From contig NZ_JANIET010000002.1 in the NCBI RefSeq assembly GCF_024506435.1, positions 310,001 to 374,000 on the forward strand: a DNA stretch of 64,000 nucleotides, in the 5' to 3' direction. The notes below the pieces were generated by a model that saw nothing but the letters and a program-made list of their open reading frames with translations, did not search any database and was not told the origin of the DNA. The stretch comes from Pantoea trifolii. GTDB lineage: Bacteria > Pseudomonadota > Gammaproteobacteria > Enterobacterales > Enterobacteriaceae. Position numbers and translations under genes: made by a program. This document shows, piece by piece, positions 10,812 to 19,573 of the stretch; the first letter of the stretch is position 1, and the number at the start of each line of letters is the position of its first letter.

Positions 10812-11957
10812 ATGTTTACCAGCCGACAACTGCTTGAAAAGCTGGTGGCGTTTGACACCACCAGCCGTGAATCCAACCTGGCATTGATCGATTTCGTCTG
10901 GCGATACCTGAGTGATCTGGGTGTGAGCTGTGAGCTGATCCACAACGCAGAACGCAGTAAAGCCAATTTGTATGCGCGCCTTGGGCCCGCTGGCGATGGC
11001 GGCGTGATGCTGTCCGGCCACAGCGATGTGGTGCCGGTGGATGGGCAAAACTGGAGCGTGCCGCCGTTTGTACTGACCGAACGTGATGGCAAGTTATACG
11101 GCCGCGGCACCACCGATATGAAAGGCTACATCGCCTGCATGCTGGCGGCAGTGCCCCATTTTCTGGCACAACCCCTTACACAGCCGCTGCATCTGGCGAT
11201 CTCCTACGACGAAGAGGTCGGCTGCCTTGGCGTGCGCACTTTGCTGGATGCGCTGGCGCAGCGCCCGGAAAAACCGGCCATCTGCCTGATCGGTGAACCT
11301 ACTGAACTGCAACCGGTGCTGGGTCATAAGGGCAAATTGGGCGTGCGTTGTGAAGTGAAGGGTGCGGCTTGCCATTCGGCCTATGCGCCGCAGGGCGTCA
11401 ATGCCATCGAATATGCCGCGAGATTGATCCAGCAGTTAACGGCGATTGGCGAGCGGAAGGCACAACATCAGGATTCTCGTTTTGATCCGCCATTTACCAC
11501 CGTACAAACCGGCATCATCAGCGGCGGCCGCGCATTGAATATAGTGCCCGCCGAATGCGCCTTTGATTTCGAAGTGCGCACCTTGCCGCAGGATGATGCG
11601 CAAGCCATCGCCGATGAGCTGGATGCGTTTGCGCAAACAGAGTTGGTGCCACGCATGCAGGCCATCGCAGCGGACAGCGCGATCCGTTTTTATCCGATCA
11701 GCGGCTATCCAGGATTATTGACTGATGCCCAAAGTGAGGCCGCGCGACTGATCGCCTATTTAACTCAATCCAGCGACTTCAGTACCGTCGCATTTGGCAC
11801 CGAAGGCGGCTTATTCCATCAGGCCGGTATTCCCAGCGTGATTTGTGGGCCAGGCAGCATGGCGCAAGGTCATAAACCCGACGAATTCATCAGCATCGCG
11901 CAGTTAGATGCCTGTGACGCCATGTTGCAACGCTTAGCCGCATGGATGAGTCAATAA
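10812..11957 (+). CDS. M20 metallo-amidohydrolase, acetylornithine deacetylase (ArgE)-like
   Basis: This M20 hydrolase of 381 residues closely follows ArgE. Metal-ligand motifs are SGHSDVVPVDG, GRGTTDMKG, DEEVGCLG and GEPTE, and a distal histidine lies near the C-terminus (GHKPDE). The start chosen follows GGAGTTCCC directly after the DUF1028 stop; the frame is open further upstream but overlaps that gene. Its place in a catabolic cluster rather than with arg genes suggests it deacylates a pathway-specific N-acyl compound instead of serving arginine synthesis. Confidence 0.82.
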   Translation: MFTSRQLLEKLVAFDTTSRESNLALIDFVWRYLSDLGVSCELIHNAERSKANLYARLGPAGDGGVMLSGHSDVVPVDGQNWSVPPFVLTERDGKLYGRGTTDMKGYIACMLAAVPHFLAQPLTQPLHLAISYDEEVGCLGVRTLLDALAQRPEKPAICLIGEPTELQPVLGHKGKLGVRCEVKGAACHSAYAPQGVNAIEYAARLIQQLTAIGERKAQHQDSRFDPPFTTVQTGIISGGRALNIVPAECAFDFEVRTLPQDDAQAIADELDAFAQTELVPRMQAIAADSAIRFYPISGYPGLLTDAQSEAARLIAYLTQSSDFSTVAFGTEGGLFHQAGIPSVICGPGSMAQGHKPDEFISIAQLDACDAMLQRLAAWMSQ

Positions 11958-11997
11958 TTTCCGTGACGTTGTCACGCAAGACAGTTTTGGAGAGTTC

Positions 11998-13146
11998 ATG
12001 GTCAGTGCAGAAATTACCCGATTCCCGCAGCCCGATATGCCGCATCTATCAGCGAAAGCCAGTAACGTCGCCGTGCAGTTAGATGGCGTGCTGAAAAGAT
12101 TTGGCGACGCTATCGCGCTGCACAAAATTTCCCTGACCATTGAAGAAGGGGAATTTATAACGCTGCTCGGCCCGTCGGGCTGTGGCAAAACCACGCTGCT
12201 AAACCTGATGGCTGGTTTTGCGGAAGCCGACGGCGGCGAGATTTTTATTGATGGTGAGTTGGTGACCGAAATTCCACCTTACCAGCGTGAAATCGGCATC
12301 GTATTCCAAAACTACGCGCTGTTCCCGCATATGACGGTAGAGAAAAACGTCGGGTACGGCCTGCGTATGCGCGGCGTGCCTAAGGCCGAAATCGCCGAGC
12401 GGGTTGAGCAAGCATTAGCCTTGGTCAAGCTGGCAGGTTACGGCCATCGCAAGCCACGTGAACTCTCCGGCGGACAACAGCAGCGCGTGGCGCTGGCGCG
12501 TGCGCTGGTGATCCGGCCCAAAGTCTTGTTGCTGGATGAGCCGTTTTCCGCGCTGGATAAAAATCTGCGTTTATCAATGCAGGTCGAACTGAAAGCGATC
12601 CAGCGCAAATTGGGCGTCACCACGGTGTTTGTCACTCACGATCAGGGCGAAGCGCTGAGCATGAGCGATCGCGTGGTGGTGATGTCAGCGGGGCACGTGC
12701 GCCAAATCGGTACGCCAGATGAGATCTATCGCCAGCCGCGCGATCCTTTTGTGGCGGGCTTTGTCGGTGACGTCAATATTCTGCCGGGACGTTATGCTGG
12801 ACGCGATCACGCGGCGGTGCTTGAGCTGGGGGGCAACGCGCTGCGTCTGCCACCAGAGCGTGTTCAGGCGAATGTTGGCGAGCGTCTGGATGTGTATGTG
12901 CGCCCGGAAAACATTCAGTTGGGGCCGCTGTCTTCGCACTCCTTCCTGAGCGCCACGGTGATCACCCATGTGTTTCAGGGCGATCACGTTGACGTGCATC
13001 TTGATGTGCCGGCGCTCGGCAGCGCATCGCTGTTTGCGCGTCAGTCTGGGCTCGATTCCCTGACGCGCTGGCCGGTTGGCAGCGTGCTGGGAATCACCTT
13101 TGATGATGAAGGCGTGTGCGCTTTTACCACCGCTAAGCAGGGATAA
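11998..13146 (+). CDS. ABC transporter ATP-binding protein, spermidine/putrescine (PotA/PotG) type
   Basis: A 382-residue ATPase with Walker A (GPSGCGKTT), Q-loop (IVFQNYALFPH), signature LSGGQQQR, Walker B (VLLLDEP) and the H-loop THDQGEAL. A C-terminal TOBE region follows (VYVRPENIQL). The domain order is that of PotA/FbpC-type importers. The matching binding protein and two permeases lie 4-8 kb downstream beyond the LysR gene, so the transporter is split between the two arms of the cluster. GGAGAG precedes the ATG. Confidence 0.88.
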   Translation: MVSAEITRFPQPDMPHLSAKASNVAVQLDGVLKRFGDAIALHKISLTIEEGEFITLLGPSGCGKTTLLNLMAGFAEADGGEIFIDGELVTEIPPYQREIGIVFQNYALFPHMTVEKNVGYGLRMRGVPKAEIAERVEQALALVKLAGYGHRKPRELSGGQQQRVALARALVIRPKVLLLDEPFSALDKNLRLSMQVELKAIQRKLGVTTVFVTHDQGEALSMSDRVVVMSAGHVRQIGTPDEIYRQPRDPFVAGFVGDVNILPGRYAGRDHAAVLELGGNALRLPPERVQANVGERLDVYVRPENIQLGPLSSHSFLSATVITHVFQGDHVDVHLDVPALGSASLFARQSGLDSLTRWPVGSVLGITFDDEGVCAFTTAKQG

Positions 13147-13152
13147 GCTCCG

Positions 13153-14163
13153 ATGTTGCCTGAAATGATGAAAGTAGTATTAGCCAGCCAGCCGGGTGGC
13201 GCAGAGGTTTTAACGGTTGTGGAGCGTGCTGTGCCACAACCTGCGGCGGGCGAAGTGCTGATTCGTGTCGCCAGCGCGGGTGTTAATCGTCCGGATATTA
13301 TGCAGCGCAACGGTATGCCCATTCCGCCGGGATCGACAGATGTGTTAGGTCTGGAAGTGGCAGGTGACGTGGTGGCGTTGGGTGCAGACGTTATTGGCTT
13401 CGCCATCGGTGACGCGGTGATGGCGCTGCTCAACGGTGGCGGTTATGCCGAATATTGCGTGGCGCGCGCTGAGTTGTGTTTGCCGCTGCCCGATAATCTG
13501 CCGTTGTCGCATGCCGCAGGCGTACCCGAAGCGGCGTTTACCGTGTGGCACAACCTGTTTGAGTTGGGGCGCTTAGCACCCGGCGAAACCGTGCTGATTC
13601 ACGGTGCTGCTAGCGGCGTCGGCACTTTTGCCATTCAATGTGCGCAGGCCTGTGGCGCGCGTGTGATTGCCACCGCAGGCGGTGCTGACAAAATCGCAGC
13701 ACTGCAACAGATTGGCGTCTGGCGCGCCATTGATCGTCATAAAGAGGATTTTGTCGCGGCGATTGCAGCGGAAACCGCAGGTCGTGGCGTGGATGTGGTG
13801 CTGGATAACGTCGGCGGTGATTACGTGGCGCGTAATCTTAGCGTATTAGCGCAGGGCGGACGTCATGTGAGTTTGTCATTTATGCAGGGCGCGAAGATCG
13901 AACTCGATCTGCAATTGGTGATGCGAAAAGGATTGAGTTTGACTTCTTCCACGCTGCGCCCCAAAAGCGCGGCTGAAAAGGCGCGCCTGGCTGAGTGCAT
14001 CCGCAAGCATCTGCTGCCGCTCATCGCCGCAGGCAAAATCGTCCCCACGCTGCATCAAGTTTTGCCGCTGGCGCAGGCGGCCGATGCGCATCGCATCCTT
14101 GAAGCCAACGCCAACATTGGCAAAGTGCTGCTCAGCGTGGATCAGCCGGGAGCGCTGACATGA
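13153..14163 (+). CDS. NAD(P)H-quinone oxidoreductase, zinc-independent MDR (PIG3/QOR) family
   Basis: A 336-residue medium-chain reductase. The Rossmann motif is LIHGAASGVGTFAIQCA, and the N-terminal catalytic-domain pattern AGVNRPDIMQRNG is typical of TP53I3/PIG3-like quinone oxidoreductases. The structural zinc cysteines are absent. It reduces quinones or conjugated carbonyls with NADPH. It starts 6 nt after the ATPase gene and its stop overlaps the GST start (ATGA). ATG 13153 is followed by two further in-frame ATGs (13165, 13168), so the N-terminus may be slightly shorter. Confidence 0.85.
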   Translation: MLPEMMKVVLASQPGGAEVLTVVERAVPQPAAGEVLIRVASAGVNRPDIMQRNGMPIPPGSTDVLGLEVAGDVVALGADVIGFAIGDAVMALLNGGGYAEYCVARAELCLPLPDNLPLSHAAGVPEAAFTVWHNLFELGRLAPGETVLIHGAASGVGTFAIQCAQACGARVIATAGGADKIAALQQIGVWRAIDRHKEDFVAAIAAETAGRGVDVVLDNVGGDYVARNLSVLAQGGRHVSLSFMQGAKIELDLQLVMRKGLSLTSSTLRPKSAAEKARLAECIRKHLLPLIAAGKIVPTLHQVLPLAQAADAHRILEANANIGKVLLSVDQPGALT

Positions 14164-14771
14164 TGCGACTGTTTTACGCCACTACATCCGCTTATGTGCG
14201 CAAAGTGATGGTCACTGCACATTGTCTTGGGCTGACTCATGAGATTGAGCTGTTAGATTCCGCGGCACATCCGATTGAACGTGACGAGCGCATTGCCACC
14301 TTTAATCCGTTAGCTAAAGTGCCGGCGCTGCGCACGGAAGAAGGGTTGTGCCTGTACGACAGCCGTGTGATTTGTGAATACCTAATTACTCGCGCGCAGG
14401 GCGATTTGTTGCCATCGCACGGTGACACGCGTTGGATCACCTTATCGCGGCAGGCGTTAGGCGATGGTTTGGTCGATGCCGCTTTGCTGGCGCGTTATGA
14501 ATTCAGCGCGCGTCCAGCGGAAAAGCAGTGGCAAGGTTGGGCCGATGGACAATTGAAGAAAGTCAGTGCCGCGTTGGCGGAAATTGAACGCCATGTTAGT
14601 GGTTTTAGCACTCAGCCTGACAATCTTGGTGTGATTGCTATCGGCTGCGCGCTCGGTTATCTCGATTTCCGCTTTGCCGACCTTAACTGGCGAACAAACC
14701 ATCCGCTGACTGCCGCCTGGTTTGCCCTGTTCGATGCCCATCCAGCGATGGCCAGCACGCGCCCACATTGA
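14160..14771 (+). CDS. Glutathione S-transferase family protein
   Basis: A 203-residue GST. The N-terminal thioredoxin-like half has FYATTSAYVRKVM, the cis-proline region FNPLAKVPAL and the Asp-Ser glutathione-binding motif YDSRVICEYL. A helical C-terminal half follows. It may conjugate glutathione to a reactive intermediate of the pathway. The start overlaps the preceding stop (ATGA), with an alternative ATG 3 nt later, showing tight coupling. Two REPs follow the gene. Confidence 0.83.
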   Translation: MMRLFYATTSAYVRKVMVTAHCLGLTHEIELLDSAAHPIERDERIATFNPLAKVPALRTEEGLCLYDSRVICEYLITRAQGDLLPSHGDTRWITLSRQALGDGLVDAALLARYEFSARPAEKQWQGWADGQLKKVSAALAEIERHVSGFSTQPDNLGVIAIGCALGYLDFRFADLNWRTNHPLTAAWFALFDAHPAMASTRPH

Positions 14772-14790
14772 TCCCTGTAAATCGTCATTC

Positions 14791-14858
14791 GGTCACCATA
14801 AATGGCGACCCTACGAATAACAGGCCCTTTAACCGTAGGGTCGCCATTTATGGTGACC
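14791..14858. repeat. BIME: two family A REPs facing each other
   Basis: Copy 1 (14791-14814) ends with CTAC; copy 2 (14835-14858) begins with GTAG. The feet are separated by 20 nt. Both stems contain a GGTCACC/GGTGACC variant on one arm. The pair lies between the GST and AroQ-like genes. Confidence 0.85.
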
Positions 14859-14883
14859 ACCGCATAGCGACTTAGGAACTCAC

Positions 14884-15333
14884 ATGAATCAGCAAATCTA
14901 TTTCCTCAACGGCCCGAATGCTAACCTGTACGGCATGGACAAAAGCGGCACCTACGGCACAGAAAGCTTTGCCAGCATCGGTGAACGCTGCCAGCGCCGG
15001 GCGGCTTCGCACAATATCACGCTGCAATTTCGCCAGAGCAATCACGAAGGCGTGTTGGTTGACTGGATTCAGGAAGCACGACAGCAGGCCGCCGGATTGA
15101 TCATCAACGCCGCTGGTTTAACCTACAGTTCGGTGCCAATCCTTGATGCGTTACTGATGTTTGATGGCCCGATCATCGAAGCGCACATGAGCAACATCTG
15201 GAAACGCGAGCCGTTCCGCCATCATTCAATGGTATCAAAAGCCGCCACCGGCGTGATTGCCGGCTTGGGCGTGATCGGTTACGAACTTGCGATTGATGCG
15301 GTGGTCGAGTTGATTAAGGCGCATGCGGCATGA
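14884..15333 (+). CDS. Type II 3-dehydroquinase-like protein (AroQ family, altered active site)
   Basis: A 149-residue protein of the type II dehydroquinase family, usual length. Family landmarks are FLNGPNANL, Tyr24 in TYG, Asn75, and IIEAHMSNIWKREPFRHHS with His101 and Arg112. Two key positions differ: the lid arginine of the usual REP motif (position 19) is replaced in GMDKSG, and the THTS histidine (81) is tyrosine in LTYSSVPILDAL. It may act on a different cyclic substrate rather than 3-dehydroquinate. The stop overlaps the next gene's start (ATGA). Confidence 0.8.
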   Translation: MNQQIYFLNGPNANLYGMDKSGTYGTESFASIGERCQRRAASHNITLQFRQSNHEGVLVDWIQEARQQAAGLIINAAGLTYSSVPILDALLMFDGPIIEAHMSNIWKREPFRHHSMVSKAATGVIAGLGVIGYELAIDAVVELIKAHAA

Positions 15334-16259
15334 GTGCCTTGGTGTTTTACAGCGAGTTCGACAGCTTTGAACAGTGGTCAGCGTTGCTCGCGCCGCATCT
15401 GCCGGGCGTGAATATCTGTCGCGCAGAAGAGGTGCAAAACGTCGAGGAAGTACATTTCGCGTTGGTGTGGAAACCGCCGCACGGCTTTTTCGCTGCATAC
15501 CGCAACCTGAAACTGTTGGTGAATCTGGGTGCGGGCGTTGATTCGCTGGTCGGACGCGATGATTTGCCGGATATCCCGATTGTTCGTTTGTCTGACCCGC
15601 AAATGGCGCGCATGATGGCCAGCTTCGTGCTGTTTGCCGTGCTGCGTTATGTGCGCGATATTCCGGCGTTTGAGCGGGCACAACGTGAACGGCGCTGGCA
15701 TTACGTGCATCCGCGTTCACCGGAAACCGTGCGCGTTGGCGTGCTGGGATTGGGTGAGTTGGGCGCGCACGCCGCGCAGGAGTTGGTGCGTCAGGGATTG
15801 GATGTGCGTGGCTGGTCGCGATCGCAAAAAACCATCGACGGCATTTCCTGTAGCAGCGGAATAGAGGCGCTGGATGATTTCCTCGCCAGCAGCGATGTTT
15901 TGGTGGTGATGCTGCCGCTCACGCCGCAAACTCAGGGATTGCTGAGTGCTGAACGGTTAGCACTCTTACCGCCCGGTAGCGCGTTTATTAATGTGTCGCG
16001 CGGGGCGATTGTCGATCAGGTGGCGTTAACACAAGCGCTGCAGCGTGGGGATATTGGTCAAGCCACGCTGGATGTATTCGACCGCGAACCGTTGCCGCCG
16101 GAAGATGCGCTGTGGGCGATGGATAATGTGTTGATTACGCCGCATCTGGCGTCGGTCGCCATTCCCGCCAGCGCCGCACCGCAGGTTGCCGAAAATATCC
16201 AGCGCGCCGCGCGTGGTGAACCGGTGTTGCATCAGGTATTCCCGCAGCAGGGATATTAA
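15330..16259 (+). CDS. D-2-hydroxyacid dehydrogenase (GhrA-like)
   Basis: A 309-residue NAD(P)-dependent dehydrogenase of the glyoxylate/hydroxypyruvate reductase A type. It has the dinucleotide motif VGVLGLGELGAHAAQEL, the substrate-binding region NLGAGVDSL, the catalytic-arginine context INVSRGAIVDQ, acidic residue DVFDREPLP and the catalytic histidine in ITPHLASV. It reduces 2-oxoacids or oxidises 2-hydroxyacids. It overlaps the AroQ-like gene by 4 nt and is the last gene of the first arm. Confidence 0.87.
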   Translation: MSALVFYSEFDSFEQWSALLAPHLPGVNICRAEEVQNVEEVHFALVWKPPHGFFAAYRNLKLLVNLGAGVDSLVGRDDLPDIPIVRLSDPQMARMMASFVLFAVLRYVRDIPAFERAQRERRWHYVHPRSPETVRVGVLGLGELGAHAAQELVRQGLDVRGWSRSQKTIDGISCSSGIEALDDFLASSDVLVVMLPLTPQTQGLLSAERLALLPPGSAFINVSRGAIVDQVALTQALQRGDIGQATLDVFDREPLPPEDALWAMDNVLITPHLASVAIPASAAPQVAENIQRAARGEPVLHQVFPQQGY

Positions 16260-16262
16260 TCG

Positions 16263-16284
16263 GTGGTCGCCATTTACGGCGACC
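16263..16284. repeat. Degenerate family A palindrome
   Basis: GGTCGCC and GGCGACC arms around CATTTAC, without a GTAG foot, in the 32-bp gap between the convergent hydroxyacid dehydrogenase and LysR genes. It may serve both as a terminator hairpin. Confidence 0.7.
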
Positions 16285-16291
16285 AACATCA

Positions 16292-17254
16292 TCACGCCAC
16301 CCGCACCACTTGTGGATCGAAATAACTCGGTGCCGCCATGCCGGGAATATATTGGTCGGAAATAAACATGCGGCAACGCTCGGCAAACGCGCTCACCACC
16401 ATGGATTGCTGTACGTGCGCCATGGTGGCATAACCCAACTGCATCGCCTTGTTAACGCCCGCCAACCGCACGCGAATCAGGCGTTTACCATCCTGCGACA
16501 AGTGCGCTTTGGGTCTCACGTTGGCGATACCAAAGCCAACACCGTTCGCCACCATCGCGCGCACCGTTTCCATACTGCTGGATCGCATCACCACATTTGG
16601 CGTCACACCGGCTTCGCTGAACAAGCCAAGAAAATATTCCCGACTCCACGGCATATCCAGCAGCACCATAGGCACTTCAGCCAGATCCTGGATCGATACC
16701 GCAGATTGCGTGGCGAACGGATGATGCTCACCCACCATCACATAGGGCGGCAGCTGCGCCAGCGACTGGAAAGTGACATCGCTGGCGGGCACCAAATCAT
16801 AGGTAAGGGCGATATCGATATCGGCTGAGCGCAGCTGTTTTAACAGCAACTCATGATTGCCCTCCACCAGCGAGATGCGCACGCCGGGAAAGGCGCGGCC
16901 AAAACCAAACACCAGTTCCGGCGTCAACATCGGCGCTAGCGTATCAAGGCAACCAACGCGCAGCGGGCCGCGCACGTTGTTCATCGATTCCGACGCGATG
17001 GTGTAGAGATTCGACATCTGTTCGAGGATCAGTTTGGCCTCTTTCAATACCTGATGGCCGATTGCGGTGAGTGAAACGCCTTGGGCGTGGTGACGCACAA
17101 ACAGCTGCACGCCAAGCTCAGACTCAATATGGGTGATGGCTGCGGAAATCGACGGTGAGGAGACGTGAATACGCTCCGAGGCGCCAATAATGCTGCCCGC
17201 TTCACCGGAAGCGACAAAATATTCCAGCTGACGCTGGGTGATGCGACTGAGCAT
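16292..17254 (-). CDS. LysR-family regulator of the catabolic cluster
   Basis: A 320-residue LTTR. The N-terminal winged HTH is RQLEYFVASGEAGSIIGASE with HVSSPSISAAITHIESELGV, followed by an effector-binding domain (GPLRVGCLDTLAPMLTPELV). It lies between the two arms of the cluster, convergent with the first and divergent from the binding-protein gene. LTTRs commonly control the divergent operon, so it is the likely regulator of the transporter/monooxygenase arm and perhaps of the whole cluster. The inducer is unknown. Confidence 0.86.
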   Translation of the reverse strand: MLSRITQRQLEYFVASGEAGSIIGASERIHVSSPSISAAITHIESELGVQLFVRHHAQGVSLTAIGHQVLKEAKLILEQMSNLYTIASESMNNVRGPLRVGCLDTLAPMLTPELVFGFGRAFPGVRISLVEGNHELLLKQLRSADIDIALTYDLVPASDVTFQSLAQLPPYVMVGEHHPFATQSAVSIQDLAEVPMVLLDMPWSREYFLGLFSEAGVTPNVVMRSSSMETVRAMVANGVGFGIANVRPKAHLSQDGKRLIRVRLAGVNKAMQLGYATMAHVQQSMVVSAFAERCRMFISDQYIPGMAAPSYFDPQVVRVA

Positions 17255-17622
17255 ACAGGTTCTCCTGAGATCGCTGACACGCTCATGTCGCGTCAGTCAT
17301 TCTAATAGTGTCGATTTAGCTCAAGCATTTCTCATGCCAAATTCCGACTCACAGCATAATCACCTGTTCATGCGCCAGCGCCCATTCGCTTCTGCCTCAC
17401 TACTGCTTAAGAAAATCCTTGCTAAGCAGGCCGCTTTTTTAGCCTCAGAAATTCTGATGCAACAGCGAGGGAAATGCTGTTTTACCCAATCTCAACGCAA
17501 CGGCATTATCGCTTCAACACCCGAGAACCGCCTTCGCACTGTTTTAGTGCATTGCGACGCGATGGACCAGACGGTGGTGCAAAGCAGCTATAACAGCCAT
17601 TTCATTCATTGGGGACGAAAAT
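17255..17622. promoter_or_regulatory. Divergent control region between LysR and the binding-protein gene
   Basis: A 368-bp gene-free interval. CTGCTTA (17403) is matched by TAAGCAG (ending 17429) across 13 nt, followed by a T-rich GCTTTTTT. This could be an LTTR site or an attenuator-like hairpin. Open frames here show no recognisable protein. Confidence 0.35.
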
Positions 17623-18654
17623 ATGTTGCGTAAGATTGGTGCCTTAACGTTATTGACCACGTGTGTATTGAGCGCAGGGAATGCGATGGCCGCAGATAAG
17701 CTGATTGTCAGCACCTGGGGCGGCAGCTTTAAAGATCTGATTGATCAAACCATCGCCAAAGAGTTCACCAAAGAAACCGGCGTAGAAGTGCAGTTTGTCA
17801 CTGGCGGCACCATTGATCGCCTAAATAAAGCCAAGCTGGCGGGCGGCTCGCCGGAAACCGACGTCACCTTTACCACCGCGCATGTCGGTTATCTGTATGC
17901 CAACAGCGGCCTGTTTGAAAAGCTCGACATGAGCAAAATCCCTAACGCGGTGAATCTGGTCCAGCAGGCCAAAGTCAGCCCGTATCACCTTGGCGTGTGG
18001 GGCTACGTTTACACCATCGGCTATCGTCCAGATTTAGTACCGAAGGGCGAAGAATTTACCAGCTGGAACGATCTGTGGCGTCCAGAACTGAAAAGCTCGA
18101 TTGCGCTGCCAGACTGGGATCCGAGCCATATCATTGCGGTCTCCGCCAAACTCTCTGGCACTGATGCCGCGCACTGGGAACAAGGTCAGGCCAAACTGAA
18201 AGCGCTGATCCCGAACATCAAATCCTTCTATACCGATGATGCCAACAGCCAGCAGCTGATCTCCACGGGTGAAACGCCGGTGCAGGTGATGCTGTCGATG
18301 AACGCCTACAGCATGATTGCAGAAGGCGTCAACATTAAGCTGGCCATTCCAAAAGAGGGTGCAATTTTGGGCGTTGATACCGTCGGTATCAACAAAGGCA
18401 CCAAACACGCGGAACTGGCCTACAAGTTCATGAATATCGCGCTGAAACCGGAAATCCAGCAGGAAGTGGCGAAGATCTATCGCGGCAGCCCAACGGTGAC
18501 CAATGCGCATATCGATCCGGAACTGGCGAAACTGCCTGGCATGCTGACCACGCCAGAACAGTGGAATGCCACCATCAACACCGATCCACAACTGCGCGCG
18601 GAAAAAACCGCCGAGTGGCGTCAGTGGTTCTCTGAAAACATCATGTCGCATTAA
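17623..18654 (+). CDS. ABC transporter periplasmic binding protein, PotD/PotF type
   Basis: A 343-residue solute-binding protein. The first 23 residues form a signal peptide (MLRKIGALTLL ... NAMA, then ADK). The mature protein begins KLIVSTWGGSFKDL, typical of extracellular binding protein family 6/8 for polyamines and related cationic compounds. GGGGA lies 8 nt before the ATG. The permeases follow 63 nt downstream, past a hairpin; the partner ATPase is encoded at 11998-13146. The ligand is unknown; a polyamine-like or other small organic nitrogen compound is plausible. Confidence 0.88.
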   Translation: MLRKIGALTLLTTCVLSAGNAMAADKLIVSTWGGSFKDLIDQTIAKEFTKETGVEVQFVTGGTIDRLNKAKLAGGSPETDVTFTTAHVGYLYANSGLFEKLDMSKIPNAVNLVQQAKVSPYHLGVWGYVYTIGYRPDLVPKGEEFTSWNDLWRPELKSSIALPDWDPSHIIAVSAKLSGTDAAHWEQGQAKLKALIPNIKSFYTDDANSQQLISTGETPVQVMLSMNAYSMIAEGVNIKLAIPKEGAILGVDTVGINKGTKHAELAYKFMNIALKPEIQQEVAKIYRGSPTVTNAHIDPELAKLPGMLTTPEQWNATINTDPQLRAEKTAEWRQWFSENIMSH

Positions 18655-18661
18655 TAAATAG

Positions 18662-18681
18662 GGGCGGCCGTTTGGTCGCCC
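18662..18681 (+). other. Hairpin between binding-protein and permease genes
   Basis: GGGCGGCC-GTTT-GGTCGCCC forms an 8-bp stem with one mismatch, 8 nt after the binding-protein stop and without a T-run. Such hairpins often protect the upstream mRNA so that binding protein is made in excess over permeases. It may also be a degenerate REP. Confidence 0.55.
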
Positions 18682-18717
18682 GGTTAGTCGCAACACTTTA
18701 TTCAGGCAGCAACGTCT

Positions 18718-19572
18718 ATGACGAAAAAACCGACATTCTTACCCTGGTTCATTATCCCCGCCACGTTTACGGCGCTTGGGCTGGTGGTGGCCATGTTTGC
18801 CGTGATGCAGTTTAGCGTGCGGGCCTATATTCCCGGATCGCTTGATGTGGGTGGATTCACGCTGGCGAACTTTAACGGGCTATTTAAGAAAATCTATGCC
18901 GATGCTTTTATCAACACGGTGATGCTCAGCGCAAAAACCGCGATTTTTGGCCTGCTGATGAGTTATCCGCTGGCGTATGCGCTGGTGAGAACGCGCACCA
19001 CCTGGATCAAATCCACCATTTTGATTATCGCCATTACGCCGCTGTTTCTTGGCGAAGTGGTACGCACTTATTCGTGGATCATCGTGCTGGGCAATAGCGG
19101 CTTCCTCAATAGCCTGCTGCTGGCAATGGGGCTGATTAACAAGCCGATCCAGTTCATGTTTACTCAAACCGGCGTGGTGGTCGCGCTGGTGCATGTAACC
19201 ATGCCAATCATGGTGATGATGCTGGCGACTGCGCTGTCGCACATCAATCCCGATTATGAGAAAGCCGCCACCAGCCTGGGCGCAGGGCCGATTCGGACCT
19301 TGCTGACGGTGACCATTCCGCTGTCGATTCCCGGTATCGTTTCCAGCCTGACCACGGCGTTTGCCTGGACGTTCAGCGCTTTCGCAACCCCGCAGCTGAT
19401 TGGCGGCGGACGCGTTAGCACCGTGGCAACCATGGTTTATCAGCTGGGCTTCTCTTCAATGAATTTTCCGTTTGCCGCTGCGCTCAGCATTGCCGGTTTG
19501 ATTCTGACCATTCTGCTGTTGATGGCGCTGAAACGTATGAGCCGCTTCATCCATGCGATGGGAGAGCACTGA
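18718..19572 (+). CDS. ABC transporter permease (PotB/PotH type)
   Basis: A 284-residue inner-membrane permease with about six membrane spans, starting at FLPWFIIPATFTALGLVVAMF. The EAA loop that contacts the ATPase reads EKAATSLGAGPIRTLLTVTIPLSIPG. It pairs with the next gene, whose ATG lies just past its stop. Gene order binding protein-permease-permease matches polyamine-type importers. Confidence 0.87.
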   Translation: MTKKPTFLPWFIIPATFTALGLVVAMFAVMQFSVRAYIPGSLDVGGFTLANFNGLFKKIYADAFINTVMLSAKTAIFGLLMSYPLAYALVRTRTTWIKSTILIIAITPLFLGEVVRTYSWIIVLGNSGFLNSLLLAMGLINKPIQFMFTQTGVVVALVHVTMPIMVMMLATALSHINPDYEKAATSLGAGPIRTLLTVTIPLSIPGIVSSLTTAFAWTFSAFATPQLIGGGRVSTVATMVYQLGFSSMNFPFAAALSIAGLILTILLLMALKRMSRFIHAMGEH

Positions 19573-19573
19573 T

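Noticed and set aside
14884..15333. Calling this gene aroQ with confidence
   Set aside because: Two active-site positions differ from the canonical enzyme and the context is catabolic.
15235..15720. 161-codon minus-strand open frame across the AroQ-like and hydroxyacid dehydrogenase genes
   Set aside because: It lies wholly opposite two well-supported genes and has a low-complexity Arg/Ala-rich translation typical of antisense frames in GC-rich DNA.
17238..17633. 131-codon open frame in the LysR/binding-protein divergent region
   Set aside because: It overlaps both neighbouring starts, lacks a ribosome site, and its translation has no family features; the area is better explained as control DNA.
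18034..18696. 220-codon minus-strand frame opposite the binding-protein gene
   Set aside because: Rich in Arg, His and Phe, with no ribosome site; the opposite frame is a clear ABC binding protein.
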